Below, one piece after another: positions 21,031 through 32,288 of a stretch of DNA of 64,000 nt. The notes below the pieces were generated by a model, which worked only from the letters and a program-made list of their open reading frames with translations, was not told the origin of the DNA and did no database searches. Within the stretch, counting starts at the first letter, position 1, and every line of letters begins with the position of its first letter. The stretch covers positions 359,379-423,378 of the forward strand of contig NZ_JALKCH010000003.1 of NCBI RefSeq assembly GCF_023016805.1, in the 5' to 3' direction. The position numbers and the translations under genes are program-made. This DNA is from Ancylobacter crimeensis (GTDB taxonomy: Bacteria > Pseudomonadota > Alphaproteobacteria > Rhizobiales > Xanthobacteraceae).

Positions 21031-23259
21031 GTGCTGGACCGAACCCGTGACCTTTCCGACCCGCGCCGCGGCGCATCCGGCGCCTCCTCCATGCCGTCGA
21101 CCGATCTTCGTTCCGATGCGCCTTTCCTTCTCGAACCCGGCCGCAATGTCTGGCGCGCTGCCATGGCGCGGCGGGCGGCGGCCCTCATTGATGGCGGCTC
21201 CTATTTCGGCGCGCTGCGTGCGGCCATGCTCAAGGTCGAGCACTCGATCCATATCGTGGGCTGGGATCTCGACAGCCGTACCCGGCTGGTCGGCTGTTCC
21301 GGCAGCGCCGAGGACGGGTTGCCGGAAACCCTCGGCGCCTTCCTGAGCGCGCTCGTGAAGCGCCGGCCGAAGCTGCGCATCCGGCTGCTGCTGTGGGACT
21401 ATTCCATGGTGTTCGCCCTGCAGCGCGAATTGGCGCCGGTCTATTCGTTTCTCTGGCGCACGCCCGAGCAGATCGAGATCTGCCTCGACGACGTGCTGCC
21501 GGTCGGCGCCTCGCATCACCAGAAAATGGTGATCATCGACGAGCGCCTCGCCTTTACCGGCGGGCTCGACCTCACCTCGCGCCGCTGGGACCGTTGCGAG
21601 CACCGTGTGAACGACCCGCGCCGCGCCGACCCCGCGGGCGCGCTCTACCCGCCCTTCCACGACGTGCAGGCGGTGGTGGACGGCGAGGCGGCGGCCGCGC
21701 TCGGGGAGATCGTGCGCCTGCGCTGGCGTCGCGCCGCCTGCGAAACCCTGCCGGTGCGCACGCCCGCGCGTCGTGGCCCGGCCGTGGACCTCTGGCCGGA
21801 CGGCGTCGAGCCCGATCTCACCGATGTCGCCGTGGGCATCGCCCGCACCATGCCGCGCTTCGCGGGCGAGGCGGCGGTGGACGAGGTGCACCACCTGTTC
21901 GCCGACATGGTCGGTGCGGCGGAGCGGCTGGTCTATATCGAGAACCAGTTCGTCACCCATGCCGCCACCGCCGAGCGCCTTGCCGCCCGGATGCGCGAGC
22001 GGGCGGCGCTCGAGGCGCTCATCGTATGCCCACGCTCTTATGATGGCTGGCTGGAGCGCCGGGTGATGGTGGCGGGGCGCCTGCGCTTCATGAACATTCT
22101 CGAAGACGCCGGCGTGGCGGAGCGGGTGCGCCTGCTCTACCCGCAATCGCGCGCCGACGACGCCGCCGTGCCGGTCATGGTCCACGCCAAGGTGCTGGCG
22201 GTGGACGACGCGCTGCTGCGCATCGGCTCGGCCAATCTGTGCAATCGTTCCATGGGCCTCGACAGCGAATGCGACATCGTGTTCGCCGCGCCTGACGGTC
22301 CGGCCGGGGACGTGTCGCGCGCGGGCATCGCCGCGATCCGCGACCGGCTGATCGGCGAGCACAGTGGCATCGATCCCGCGCGGATCGGCGCGCATCTTTC
22401 GAGCGGCCGTCCCCTGCTGCCGCTGATCGATGCCGAGCCGGGCGAGCGCCGCCGCCTGCTTGCCGTGGAGGACGCCATCTCCGGCATCGCGCCGACCGAA
22501 GCCGCGCTGGACGCCGTGGCCGACCCTATCGAGCCGTTCGACGAGGACGAGGCCCAGGCCGACGCCCGAAACGCCCCACGCTCGCGCCGGATCGGTCTGG
22601 GCGCCGTGCTGAAGGCGGTGGTGCTGCTCTGCGCGATCCTCATCGTCAGCTATGTGTGGCAGATGTCGCCGCTCGGAAATACCGACCAGATCATGAACGC
22701 CATCGACGCCATTTCCGACCGGCCCTGGGCCCCGCTCGCGGTGGTGGCGCTCTTTCTGGTGGCGGAATGCGTGATCTTCCCGGTCACGCTGCTGATCTTC
22801 GCCACCATAGCAGTGTTCGGCGGCTGGCAGGGCTTCCTCTTCGCGCTGATGGGCGCGCTGGCGAGCGCAGCCGTCTCCTATGGCGTCGGACGGCGGCTCG
22901 GCTCGCGGCCGCTGCGACGGGTCATCGGTCCGCGCATCAACCGCATCCGCCGGGCGCTGGGGCGCAGTGGCATCGTGACGATGGCATCCGTCCGGCTGGT
23001 GCCGCTGGCACCCTTCACCTTCGTCAATCTCGTCGCCGGGGCGATAGGGCTGCGTTTCATCGATTTCATCGCCGGCACCGCGCTCGGCCTGATGCCGGGC
23101 CTCATCGTCATGTCGGCGCTGGGCAACCAGATCTCGGCACTGTTCCACGACCCCAGCCTCGGGGGCATCCTCGCGCTGGCCGGCTTCGTGCTGCTGTGGG
23201 TGGGCCTCGGCGTCGGGCTGCAACTCCTCATCACCCGCTACCGGACGGTGGACGGATGA
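21031..23259 (+). CDS. Phospholipase D-like protein fused to a VTT/DedA-type membrane domain
   Basis: A 742-residue fusion. The N-terminal part is a phospholipase D superfamily domain with two HKD motifs: HHQKMVIID (His162) and VHAKVLAVD (His385), each followed by the usual G-S or G-G element (FTGGLD, IGSANLCNRS). After a hydrophobic anchor (residues about 530-548) comes a VTT/SNARE-associated domain with FPVTLLIFATIAVFGGWQG and VRLVPLAPFTFVNLVAGA. Such fusions act at the inner membrane, probably on phospholipids. The GTG start was chosen because AGGAGG lies ten bases upstream. Its stop overlaps the next gene by four bases. Confidence 0.9.
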   Translation: MLDRTRDLSDPRRGASGASSMPSTDLRSDAPFLLEPGRNVWRAAMARRAAALIDGGSYFGALRAAMLKVEHSIHIVGWDLDSRTRLVGCSGSAEDGLPETLGAFLSALVKRRPKLRIRLLLWDYSMVFALQRELAPVYSFLWRTPEQIEICLDDVLPVGASHHQKMVIIDERLAFTGGLDLTSRRWDRCEHRVNDPRRADPAGALYPPFHDVQAVVDGEAAAALGEIVRLRWRRAACETLPVRTPARRGPAVDLWPDGVEPDLTDVAVGIARTMPRFAGEAAVDEVHHLFADMVGAAERLVYIENQFVTHAATAERLAARMRERAALEALIVCPRSYDGWLERRVMVAGRLRFMNILEDAGVAERVRLLYPQSRADDAAVPVMVHAKVLAVDDALLRIGSANLCNRSMGLDSECDIVFAAPDGPAGDVSRAGIAAIRDRLIGEHSGIDPARIGAHLSSGRPLLPLIDAEPGERRRLLAVEDAISGIAPTEAALDAVADPIEPFDEDEAQADARNAPRSRRIGLGAVLKAVVLLCAILIVSYVWQMSPLGNTDQIMNAIDAISDRPWAPLAVVALFLVAECVIFPVTLLIFATIAVFGGWQGFLFALMGALASAAVSYGVGRRLGSRPLRRVIGPRINRIRRALGRSGIVTMASVRLVPLAPFTFVNLVAGAIGLRFIDFIAGTALGLMPGLIVMSALGNQISALFHDPSLGGILALAGFVLLWVGLGVGLQLLITRYRTVDG

Positions 23260-24068
23260 CGGCGCCCGGCGACGCGCCGCTCGGGCCCGCGCCCGGAGCG
23301 CTGCGGGTGATGAGCTGGAACCTGCATGGCGGCATCGGCCCCGACCGGCGCTTCGACCTCGAGCGTATCTGCCGGCTGATCGCCCGGCATCGGCCGGACA
23401 TCCTCGCCCTGCAGGAGCTCGATACCCGCGGCCGCCCGGCCGAATGCCTCGCCCCGCTCGCCTGCCTTACCGGACCCGGCCGTCACCAGGCGCAGGCGCG
23501 TACCATCATCACCGGGGATGGCGATTACGGCCACGCCCTGTTCAGCCGCTGGCCGTTTCGCCGCATTGAGCTGCACGACCTCTCGCACCGCAGGCACGAG
23601 CCTCGCGCGGCAATCGAGGCGGAAATCGTGGTCGGCGGGGTCGCCGTGCATCTCGTGGCCGCCCATCTCGGCCTCGACATTGGCGAGCGTTGGCGGCAAG
23701 CGCGCCGGCTGGCCTCGCTGGCCGCGGCACCCTGGGCCGACAGCACGCTGATGCTGGGCGATTTCAACGACTGGTTCCCCTTCGGCTCGGTGCGCCGGAC
23801 GCTGGCCGCGAGCCTGCCGGTGCGAACCCGTCTGCGCACCTTCCCCGCCCCGCTGCCGCTCATGAAGCTCGACCGGGTCTATGCCAACACCCCGATCCTC
23901 GCCGCCTGGACCGACCCGGCCGCGCGCCGCTGCTCCGACCACCTGCCGGTGATCGCGGACATCGCCCTGCGCGTAACCGTGCCGGTGGAGGAGCTGGAGG
24001 ATACCGTCGCGCCCGCTATGCTGACCGATGGACTGATGCCCGCCGCTCCGGCCGTGCCGGCCGGGTAA
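23256..24068 (+). CDS. Endonuclease/exonuclease/phosphatase (EEP) family protein
   Basis: A 270-residue EEP-fold protein, a metal-dependent phosphoesterase family that includes DNases, inositol phosphatases and sphingomyelinases. Motifs visible are VMSWNLHGGIG (Asn), ILALQELD (metal Glu), AAHLGL, LGDFNDW (Asp-Asn) and SDHLPVIA (catalytic His). All catalytic motifs are intact. No signal peptide is seen. The ATG overlaps the stop of the phospholipase D-VTT gene (ATGA), so the two are translationally coupled, which suggests a linked phosphoester or lipid substrate rather than DNA. The C-terminal tail after residue 245 is low-complexity. Confidence 0.9.
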   Translation: MTAPGDAPLGPAPGALRVMSWNLHGGIGPDRRFDLERICRLIARHRPDILALQELDTRGRPAECLAPLACLTGPGRHQAQARTIITGDGDYGHALFSRWPFRRIELHDLSHRRHEPRAAIEAEIVVGGVAVHLVAAHLGLDIGERWRQARRLASLAAAPWADSTLMLGDFNDWFPFGSVRRTLAASLPVRTRLRTFPAPLPLMKLDRVYANTPILAAWTDPAARRCSDHLPVIADIALRVTVPVEELEDTVAPAMLTDGLMPAAPAVPAG

Positions 24069-24077
24069 GGAGGACCG

Positions 24078-24557
24078 ATGAGCGAGCCCGCATCCGCCCG
24101 CCCGCTGCCGCGCACCGAGGTGCGCCGAGAGATACGCGCCGAGATACGTGCCGAAATACGTGCGATGTGCGCCATCGGCCGGCGCGGCCAGCTCGGGCTC
24201 GACGGGCAATTGCCGTGGGAAGGCCGGCCGGAGCCGATCTTCATCGCCGATCCGGCACGCTTCTTCGATCTCACCCGCGGGCATGTGCTGATCGCCGGCC
24301 CCGCCACCCGCGCCTCCTTCCCCGCTTTCGCATGGGATCACCGCGAGATCGTGGAGATCCGCTCGCACGAGGATCCCGCCGCGGTGCTGGCGCGGTTTCC
24401 CGGCCGGGTCGTCTATGTATGCGGTGGCCCCGCGGTGTGGCGTGCCTATGCGCCCTTCATCGAATATTGGGACATCACCCGCCTGCCCTATGACGGCGAG
24501 GCCGACCGCTGGTTCGACCCGGCCTGGCTGGTCGCCGGGCCGCCTGCGCGAAGCTGA
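24078..24557 (+). CDS. Dihydrofolate reductase-like protein
   Basis: A 159-residue protein with a DHFR-like pattern. MCAIGRRGQLGLDGQLPWEG matches the first strand and Met20 loop. IADPARFFDLTRGHVLIAGPATRASFP matches the segment carrying the catalytic acid (Asp58 here) and the cofactor-binding turn. YVCGGPAVWRAY matches the GG motif, and ADRWFDP the distal acidic turn. The NADPH-phosphate-binding GR-T motif is replaced by AGPAT, so it is not an ordinary FolA and may have another substrate. Residues 18-29 are three EIRA repeats encoded by a 12-bp tandem repeat. It sits nine bases after the EEP gene and is probably in the same operon. Confidence 0.75.
   Translation: MSEPASARPLPRTEVRREIRAEIRAEIRAMCAIGRRGQLGLDGQLPWEGRPEPIFIADPARFFDLTRGHVLIAGPATRASFPAFAWDHREIVEIRSHEDPAAVLARFPGRVVYVCGGPAVWRAYAPFIEYWDITRLPYDGEADRWFDPAWLVAGPPARS
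24129..24164 (+). repeat. 3 x 12-bp in-frame tandem repeat
   Basis: Three near-identical units (GAGATACGCGCC, GAGATACGTGCC, GAAATACGTGCG) encode EIRA-EIRA-EIRA at the N-terminus of the DHFR-like protein. They use ATA, a codon that is rare in this GC-rich sequence. The 12-bp period keeps frame, so copy-number change would only lengthen or shorten the helix. Confidence 0.9.
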
Positions 24558-24726
24558 ACCTTCCCCATCGCGACATCGTGATACCGCCCGCGGCACCGGC
24601 CCGGCGAGCGCGCGCGAGCGGTCGCAATCCCTTGCACCGCGTCGCGTGCGTACGCGCCGAGAGCGTCCCGCATTCGCCCTCTTGCGCTCGTGATCGCCGA
24701 TGAGGGGGTGATGGGGTGACCGCTCC

Positions 24727-24741
24727 TTAACCGGACGTTAA
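24727..24741 (+). promoter_or_regulatory. Perfect CtrA-type box upstream of the IalB-family gene
   Basis: TTAA-CCGGACG-TTAA matches the alphaproteobacterial CtrA full-site consensus TTAA-N7-TTAA exactly. It ends 52 bases before the ATG of the IalB-family gene, a position suited to promoter control. Such AT tetramers are scarce in this GC-rich DNA. CtrA binding is inferred, not shown. Confidence 0.6.
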
Positions 24742-24793
24742 AACCCGCCGCACAGTTTCCGCAAGGACTGCAATTGAGGAGAGCCATTCCACG

Positions 24794-25297
24794 ATGATCC
24801 GCACGATATCCGTCACCCTTGTCACAATGATTCTCGGTGCAGGCGCCGCCTCCGCCGCAGGCGTTGCCACCATGGGCCAGTTCAAGAACTGGGGAACCTA
24901 TTCCTACAAGGATGGCAACGTCGTGCGCTGCTTCACCAATAGCCTGCCCATCGCGACAAAACCGGACCAGCTCGATCACGGCGATGTGCTCTTCTTCCTC
25001 AAGGCTGGAAAGAAGGGCGAGCCGCGCACCGAGGCGAGCTTCAAGGCCGGCTACCAGTTCGCCGCCGGCTCAAAGGTGATGGTGAGCATCGGCGAGAATT
25101 CCTTCGTCATGATCACCGACGGCAATGCGGCCTGGCTGCGCCGCACCGAGCGCGAGCCCGAACTGCTCGCCGCCATGCAGGGCGGCAGCACCATGGCGGT
25201 GAGCGCGACCTCGGCCCGCGGCAACGACACCAGCTACGTCTTCTCGCTCGACGGGATAACGGCGGCGAGCACGCAGATCCTCAGCCAATGCCGCTGA
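24794..25297 (+). CDS. Invasion-associated locus B (IalB) family protein
   Basis: A 167-residue secreted protein. The signal peptide MIRTISVTLVTMILGAGAASAAG is followed by an IalB-like domain: NWGTYSYKDGNVVRCF (conserved Cys), YQFAAGSKVMVSIGENSFVMITDGNAAWLR, and TMAVSATSARGNDTSYVFSLDG with a final Cys. Members are periplasmic or envelope proteins; the name comes from Bartonella invasion, but the family is common in free-living alphaproteobacteria and its biochemical role is unclear. AGGAG lies just upstream. The stop overlaps the start of the SH3 gene by ten bases, and a CtrA-type box precedes the pair. Confidence 0.85.
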   Translation: MIRTISVTLVTMILGAGAASAAGVATMGQFKNWGTYSYKDGNVVRCFTNSLPIATKPDQLDHGDVLFFLKAGKKGEPRTEASFKAGYQFAAGSKVMVSIGENSFVMITDGNAAWLRRTEREPELLAAMQGGSTMAVSATSARGNDTSYVFSLDGITAASTQILSQCR

Positions 25298-25827
25298 CCT
25301 CGCGGGCGCGCGGCACCGCCCGAGGCTGGACGGCGCTCGGCCTAGCCGGGCTGTTGACGCTGGCGCCGCAGGCGATGGGAACCACGCAGGCGCGGACCAA
25401 TGATCCCGCGCCCCTGCCCTATTTCGCCTCGCTGAAGCGCACCACCACCAATGTGAGGGTCGGGCCGGGGCTCGATTATCCGATCGTGTGGGTCTTCACC
25501 CGACCGGCCCTGCCGGTCGAGGTGATGAACCGCTACGGCAACTGGCGCCGTATCCGCGACAGCGGCGGCGAGCTCGGCTGGGTGCACGGTGCCATGCTCT
25601 CCAGCCGCCGCACCGCACTGGTGCAGGCCCGTGGCGGCCGCAACGTCGCCCTGCGAACCGGCCCCGACGCCGCCGCACCGATCCGCGCCTTGCTGGAACC
25701 CGAGGTGCTGGTGACCCCGCTCGCCTGCCGCACCTCATGGTGCCGTGTCGAGGTGAAGGGCCATGGCGTCGCCGGCTACATGCCGCAGGCGCGGCTCTGG
25801 GGCGTCTATCCCGACGAGATCCTTTAG
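25288..25827 (+). CDS. Secreted bacterial SH3-domain protein
   Basis: A 179-residue protein with an N-terminal export segment (WTALGLAGLLTLAPQAMG) followed by a bacterial SH3 domain: SLKRTTTNVRVGPGLDYPIVWVFTRPALPVEVMNRYGNWRRIRDSGGELGWVHGAML is its first repeat. A second, more divergent SH3-like repeat (NVALRTGPDAAAPIRALLEP...CRVEVKGHGVAGYM) contains two Cys. Such proteins bind or sense peptidoglycan in the periplasm. The ATG lies inside the IalB gene (ten-base overlap), so expression is coupled. Confidence 0.88.
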   Translation: MPLTSRARGTARGWTALGLAGLLTLAPQAMGTTQARTNDPAPLPYFASLKRTTTNVRVGPGLDYPIVWVFTRPALPVEVMNRYGNWRRIRDSGGELGWVHGAMLSSRRTALVQARGGRNVALRTGPDAAAPIRALLEPEVLVTPLACRTSWCRVEVKGHGVAGYMPQARLWGVYPDEIL

Positions 25828-26178
25828 GGCCTCCCACCGAGCAAGTTCTATCCATTCAAATAAGGGGCGGGGTTGAGCGGGGAAGACCGGAGGTCGGCAG
25901 GACCGTGTCGTGCGTCCCGCGAACAGCGTCGAAACGATCCAGCAGCCGGCTCGCATCGCTCCGGCTCCAGGCCGCCGTGTCGGTGCTCAACAGAACGCCT
26001 TGAAGCGAGCCGATCTCAGCGTCGGCGGCAGGGCGCTTGGTGGCCGGCAGCAACGTCCTCCGCACGGAAAACGCCCGGCACCCGCTTCAGCCACAGCGCA
26101 CGCCAGGTGAGGAGGCGCGGTGCGGGAACACCCCGCCCGCCATCTCCATGCTCGGGCGGGACGGCCACCTTGCGCGCA
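25828..26178. other. Non-coding spacer with a strong hairpin
   Basis: No convincing gene is present between the SH3 gene and the convergent P-type ATPase gene. A perfect 8-bp hairpin (CCCGCCCG / CGGGCGGG, positions 26132-26160, 13-base loop) lies just beyond the ATPase stop on its transcript and may stabilise or end that mRNA, though no T-run follows. Small open frames here are unlike known proteins. Confidence 0.6.
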
Positions 26179-28905
<2,727 letters not shown>

Positions 28906-29014
28906 GTCCTGTCTCCTCCCGCTTGTCTTGCTGCCACGCGCCAGCCGCCACAGCCGTCGCGCCGAAGCCTTGGCGCCGCGACGACCGCTGCCCTTGGTGG
29001 GCGTGCTTTCCGCT

Positions 29015-30664
29015 CTATTCGCCGCGGCCCGTGAGATGAACGGCGGAGCGCCAACCGTGATGCGCCATCGCGCTCAGCCGGCGGACCGTGTCGACGCGGG
29101 CGAAGGCTTCGACAGCCGTGAGCCGCCCGGCCGCGACGCCAGCGAGCGTCTCGGCGCGATGCGCCCCCTGAAGCACGGCCAGAGCCTTCGTCGCGGTCTC
29201 GAGGTCGGCAAGCCGCGCTTCGGCCTGCGGGGAGACCTCCCATCCGATCGACGCCGCCCGATCACTCAGAGCCGTTTCGTCGGCGATTTCGCGCATCACC
29301 GTGGCGAGGTCGGCCATGGCCGAGGCATGAAGCTCGGCAGCGCGCAGATCCTCGCCGCTTCCGGGCGCGGCCTTCCGTTCCCCGCCCTCGCCGGCGAGTT
29401 CCGCGAGGCGCGCGGCGTGATCGAGCGCGTGCACGGTGCCCGTCAGCCGCCTGTGCTCCGCCGCCTCGACAGGAGGCGATTTCAGTTCGGACAGGAACGT
29501 TTCCACGTCCTTCAGCACCTCCACGCTGTCCGCGACGCGACCGGCATCAGACGGGCCGCCGGCGGCAGCCAAGCCCTCCCGCGGACGGCCAAAACGGAGA
29601 AGGACCGCGGCGATGACGCTGCGTGCCGCTTCGATCGCCACGACGGGATTGGCGAGCGCCGCCGGATCGAGGCTGCGCTGGAGGGACGGTGTCCGATCCG
29701 GAAGCAGCCGCTCGACAAACCGCGTGAACCAGCCGATCGCCGGCAGCAGCACGCCGACGCCAACGACATTGTAAAGCGTGTGGTAGGCGGCGAGCAGCGT
29801 GAGCCCGTCCACCGCGCCCATCAAGCGCTGCATGAACGGCATGGTGAAGGGGAAAGCCACGATGGCGATCGCCGCCGCGATCAGCTTGAACAGCACATAG
29901 GCGGCCGCGAGCCGTTTCGCCGTCACGCTTGCCCCGATCGCGGCCAGCGCCGAACTCGTCGCCGTGCCGATATTCTGGCCGATGATGAGCGCGCAGCCCT
30001 GGTCCAGCGAGATGGCCCCGGCGGCGAAGGCGGCCAGAGTCACCGCTATCGCGGCAGTCGAGGACTGCATGACGGCGGTCATGGCGAGACCGACGCCGAC
30101 GAGGGTCAGGAGGCCGATCCAGCCGGCCGCCACGCCGACGCCCAGCGCGCCGACGACGGCCGGCAGGTCCGACGGATGCAGTTGTTCGGCGAGGCCGCCC
30201 ATTCCCTGCTGGAGTGTGCCGAGCCCATAAAGCACGAGCGCGAAGCCCGCCAGCGCCCCGCCGGCCGCGGCGAGGCGTCCGCTGCCGAGCAGCTTTGCCA
30301 GCGCCCCGACGAAGATCATCGGCAGCGCATATGCGCTGAGCGAGACGCGCAGCCCGATCAACGCGACGAGCCAGCCGGTTCCGGTGGTGCCTATATTCGC
30401 GCCGAAGACGAGGCTCAGGCCCTGCGGGAAGGTGAGGAGCTTCGCGCTGACGAGGCCGATTGTCGTCATCGTGGTCGCGCTCGACGACTGCACGATGAGA
30501 GTGATGATCGCGCCCCAGAACACGCCCGAGAGCGGCGTCGCGGCCGCCTTGCCGAGCACGGTGCGCAGGGCCGAGCCGGCCATGGCCTTGAGCCCGTCGG
30601 TCATGACGCTCATGCCGAGCAGAAACAGTCCGACGCCGCCGAGAACCGCTATCGCCGTCGACAT
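29015..30664 (-). CDS. Na/Pi cotransporter family protein
   Basis: A 549-residue membrane protein of the NptA/PNaS family. Two inverted repeats carry the signature QSSSATTMTTIG (residues about 59-70) and MQSSTAAIAVTLA. Each is followed by a GANIGTT- or GQNIGTA-type stretch, as expected for sodium-coupled phosphate transporters. About nine to ten helices are visible, then a cytoplasmic PhoU-like helical tail from about residue 340 to the end. It begins 32 bases after the ppk2 stop and 109 bases before the ATPase gene on the same strand, so the three genes are likely one transcript. Confidence 0.93.
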   Translation of the reverse strand: MSTAIAVLGGVGLFLLGMSVMTDGLKAMAGSALRTVLGKAAATPLSGVFWGAIITLIVQSSSATTMTTIGLVSAKLLTFPQGLSLVFGANIGTTGTGWLVALIGLRVSLSAYALPMIFVGALAKLLGSGRLAAAGGALAGFALVLYGLGTLQQGMGGLAEQLHPSDLPAVVGALGVGVAAGWIGLLTLVGVGLAMTAVMQSSTAAIAVTLAAFAAGAISLDQGCALIIGQNIGTATSSALAAIGASVTAKRLAAAYVLFKLIAAAIAIVAFPFTMPFMQRLMGAVDGLTLLAAYHTLYNVVGVGVLLPAIGWFTRFVERLLPDRTPSLQRSLDPAALANPVVAIEAARSVIAAVLLRFGRPREGLAAAGGPSDAGRVADSVEVLKDVETFLSELKSPPVEAAEHRRLTGTVHALDHAARLAELAGEGGERKAAPGSGEDLRAAELHASAMADLATVMREIADETALSDRAASIGWEVSPQAEARLADLETATKALAVLQGAHRAETLAGVAAGRLTAVEAFARVDTVRRLSAMAHHGWRSAVHLTGRGE

Positions 30665-30696
30665 GAATCAGACTCCGAATGACGATTGGAGGGCGT

Positions 30697-31614
30697 TCAC
30701 GATTGCGCCTCCAGTTCCGACCGCGCCAAAGCGAGCTCGCTCATCTCCGCCTTCGAAAGGGTCGGATAGGCGAGGTCCAGTTTTTCGACGGCCTCCACGA
30801 TCGCCGCAGCGACCACGAGACGCGTGAACCACTTGTTGTCGGCCGGCACGACATACCAGGGCGCGGCCTTGGTGGCTGTCGCCCGGATCGCCTCCTCATA
30901 GGCGTGCATGTAGGCGTCCCAGTGCCGCCGCTCGCGAATATCGGCCGCCGAGAACTTCCAGTTCTTGTCCGGATTGTCGAGACGCTCCATGAAGCGCCTC
31001 TTCTGCTCCTCGGGGGACAGGTTCAGGAAGAACTTGAGGACGATGACGCCCTGCCGCGTCCAATAGTCCTCGAAATGGGCGATGTCGCTGAGACGCTGGT
31101 CCCAGATGCGCTTGCCGACGCGCTCCGGCGGCAGCTTCTGCTTCTCCAGAAGCGCCTCGTGCACCCGCACCACGAGAACCTCTTCATAGTAGGAGCGATT
31201 GAAGATTCCGATCCGCCCGCGTGCCGGCACATGGGCCGCGTAGCGCCACATGAAGTCATGCGCCAGTTCTTCGGCCGAGGGCTGCTTGAACGAAAAGACG
31301 CCGCATCCCTGCGGGTTCACCCGTGCCATGACATGCTTGATCGTGCCGTCCTTGCCGGCCGCGTCCATGGCCTGGAAGAGGATCAGCACGGAGTAGCGAT
31401 CCTGCGCGTAGAGAATCTCCTGCTCCTTGGCGAGCCACTCCGCTCCCTTCTCCAGCAGTTCCCTGGCTTCGGCCTTGTCCAGCTTGAGCCCGAGGGTATC
31501 CCCGGGATTCTGGTCTTTCAGGCGGAAATTCGCACCGTTGGTGACACGAAACGGATCCACATATGCCGAGATACTGTCGATGATCTTGTTGCCGATGATC
31601 TTGTTGCGTGGCAT
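30697..31614 (-). CDS. ppk2: Polyphosphate kinase 2 family protein
   Basis: A 305-residue PPK2-family enzyme, which transfers phosphate between polyphosphate and nucleoside mono- or diphosphates. The Walker A region is ALFQAMDAAGKDGTIKHV-like (AMDAAGKDGTIKHV), the lid/Walker B region is GIFNRSYYEEVLVVRVH, and QRRF-type ...EEQKRRFMERLDNPDKNWKFS follows, all typical of the single-domain PPK2. Start: the ATG giving MPRNKIIGNKIID; the longer open frame upstream is not family-like. It is the first gene of a likely operon with the Na/Pi cotransporter and P-type ATPase. Whether AMP or ADP is the acceptor cannot be read from the sequence. Confidence 0.92.
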   Translation of the reverse strand: MPRNKIIGNKIIDSISAYVDPFRVTNGANFRLKDQNPGDTLGLKLDKAEARELLEKGAEWLAKEQEILYAQDRYSVLILFQAMDAAGKDGTIKHVMARVNPQGCGVFSFKQPSAEELAHDFMWRYAAHVPARGRIGIFNRSYYEEVLVVRVHEALLEKQKLPPERVGKRIWDQRLSDIAHFEDYWTRQGVIVLKFFLNLSPEEQKRRFMERLDNPDKNWKFSAADIRERRHWDAYMHAYEEAIRATATKAAPWYVVPADNKWFTRLVVAAAIVEAVEKLDLAYPTLSKAEMSELALARSELEAQS

Positions 31615-31679
31615 TGGCGCGCCTCTTCCCGTTCTTCTTGCTCGATGCCCGCCGGACGATAGCCGGCAGCTCCGCACCC

Positions 31680-31704
31680 TGGAGCGGGCTATGGAAAACG
31701 AGCT
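31680..31704 (-). repeat. Degenerate copy of the tRNA-Gly 3' end (possible att remnant)
   Basis: The segment starting TGGAGCGGGC matches the 3' end of the tRNA-Gly gene (from 32289): ten consecutive identical bases, then 9 of the next 14, without gaps and in the same orientation. It lies on the far side of the decayed integrase, as expected for the second attachment site of an element integrated at this tRNA. The similarity is partial, so this is tentative. Confidence 0.4.
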
Positions 31705-31833
31705 TTGTGATGAGCATATCGGAAAAATCATCCGGGCGCGTCGGTTCGGCTCGAGCGCTCGGCGCCGGGAACTGCGGCGGCGGTCAGGACGGTAGGCCAC
31801 CGGAACCGTATGCCTGACGTGCGCGGCGATGGC

Positions 31834-32278
31834 CTAAAAGGATACCGATCCTCTATGCGCGCCCTCGCGGGTGATCTCGCCGATCGGCTTGTCGCTCACT
31901 ACCTCGACTCGCCGCCGAGCACGGCCTTCTCGACCGCCTGCGGCGTGCGGATGTCGGCAATGGCCTCGCTTCGCTCGTGGAGTTCCTGCCACCTGGCCTC
32001 GGCGGCGGCTCGGCCGCCGGACGGTAGCCGAAACCGAGGGCCGCCGCGTGGCGCGAGGCGGCGGCATGGCGCTTCACGGCGGCTTCGATATCGTCGCCTG
32101 CCAGCAGCGCCGCCCAAAGATCGTGATCGGCCTTTCCAGGCATCGCGATGGCCCGGGCCATCGCGAGATCGTTAGCGCGCAGGGCCAGCCGGATTCGGGC
32201 GCCCCGCGGATCTGCACCGGCGACATTGGCCGGGACGCGGTGGACATAGCACCAGCGTTCGCCACGGCGGATGCACAT
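31834..32278 (-). pseudogene. Decayed tyrosine-recombinase (integrase) N-terminal fragment
   Basis: Three successive reading frames on the minus strand, read in order, spell the N-terminal part of a phage-type integrase. First: RRGERWCYVHRVPANVAGADPRG and DHDLWAALLAGDDIEAAVKRHAAASRHAAALGFGYRPAAE. A frame change gives ARWQELHERSEAIADIRTPQAVEKAVLGG. A second change gives VEVVSDKPIGEITREGAHRG, the end of the core-binding domain. The catalytic domain (R-HxxR-Y) is missing. At least two frameshifts and a truncation make it non-functional. It begins 10 bases from the CCA end of tRNA-Gly, a typical integration position. Confidence 0.75.
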
Positions 32279-32288
32279 TCAGAAAAAC

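Noticed and set aside
18901..23223. A 1440-codon open frame on the minus strand antisense to the GGDEF-EAL and phospholipase D genes
   Set aside because: It is rich in His, Gln, Arg and Gly, has no recognisable motif, and lies exactly opposite two genes with clear domains. Such long antisense frames are expected at this GC content.
25856..26065. A 69-codon minus-strand frame in the spacer before the P-type ATPase, considered as a mobile-element fragment
   Set aside because: No motif of integrases or transposases could be recognised, and no repeat of the tRNA end is convincing here.
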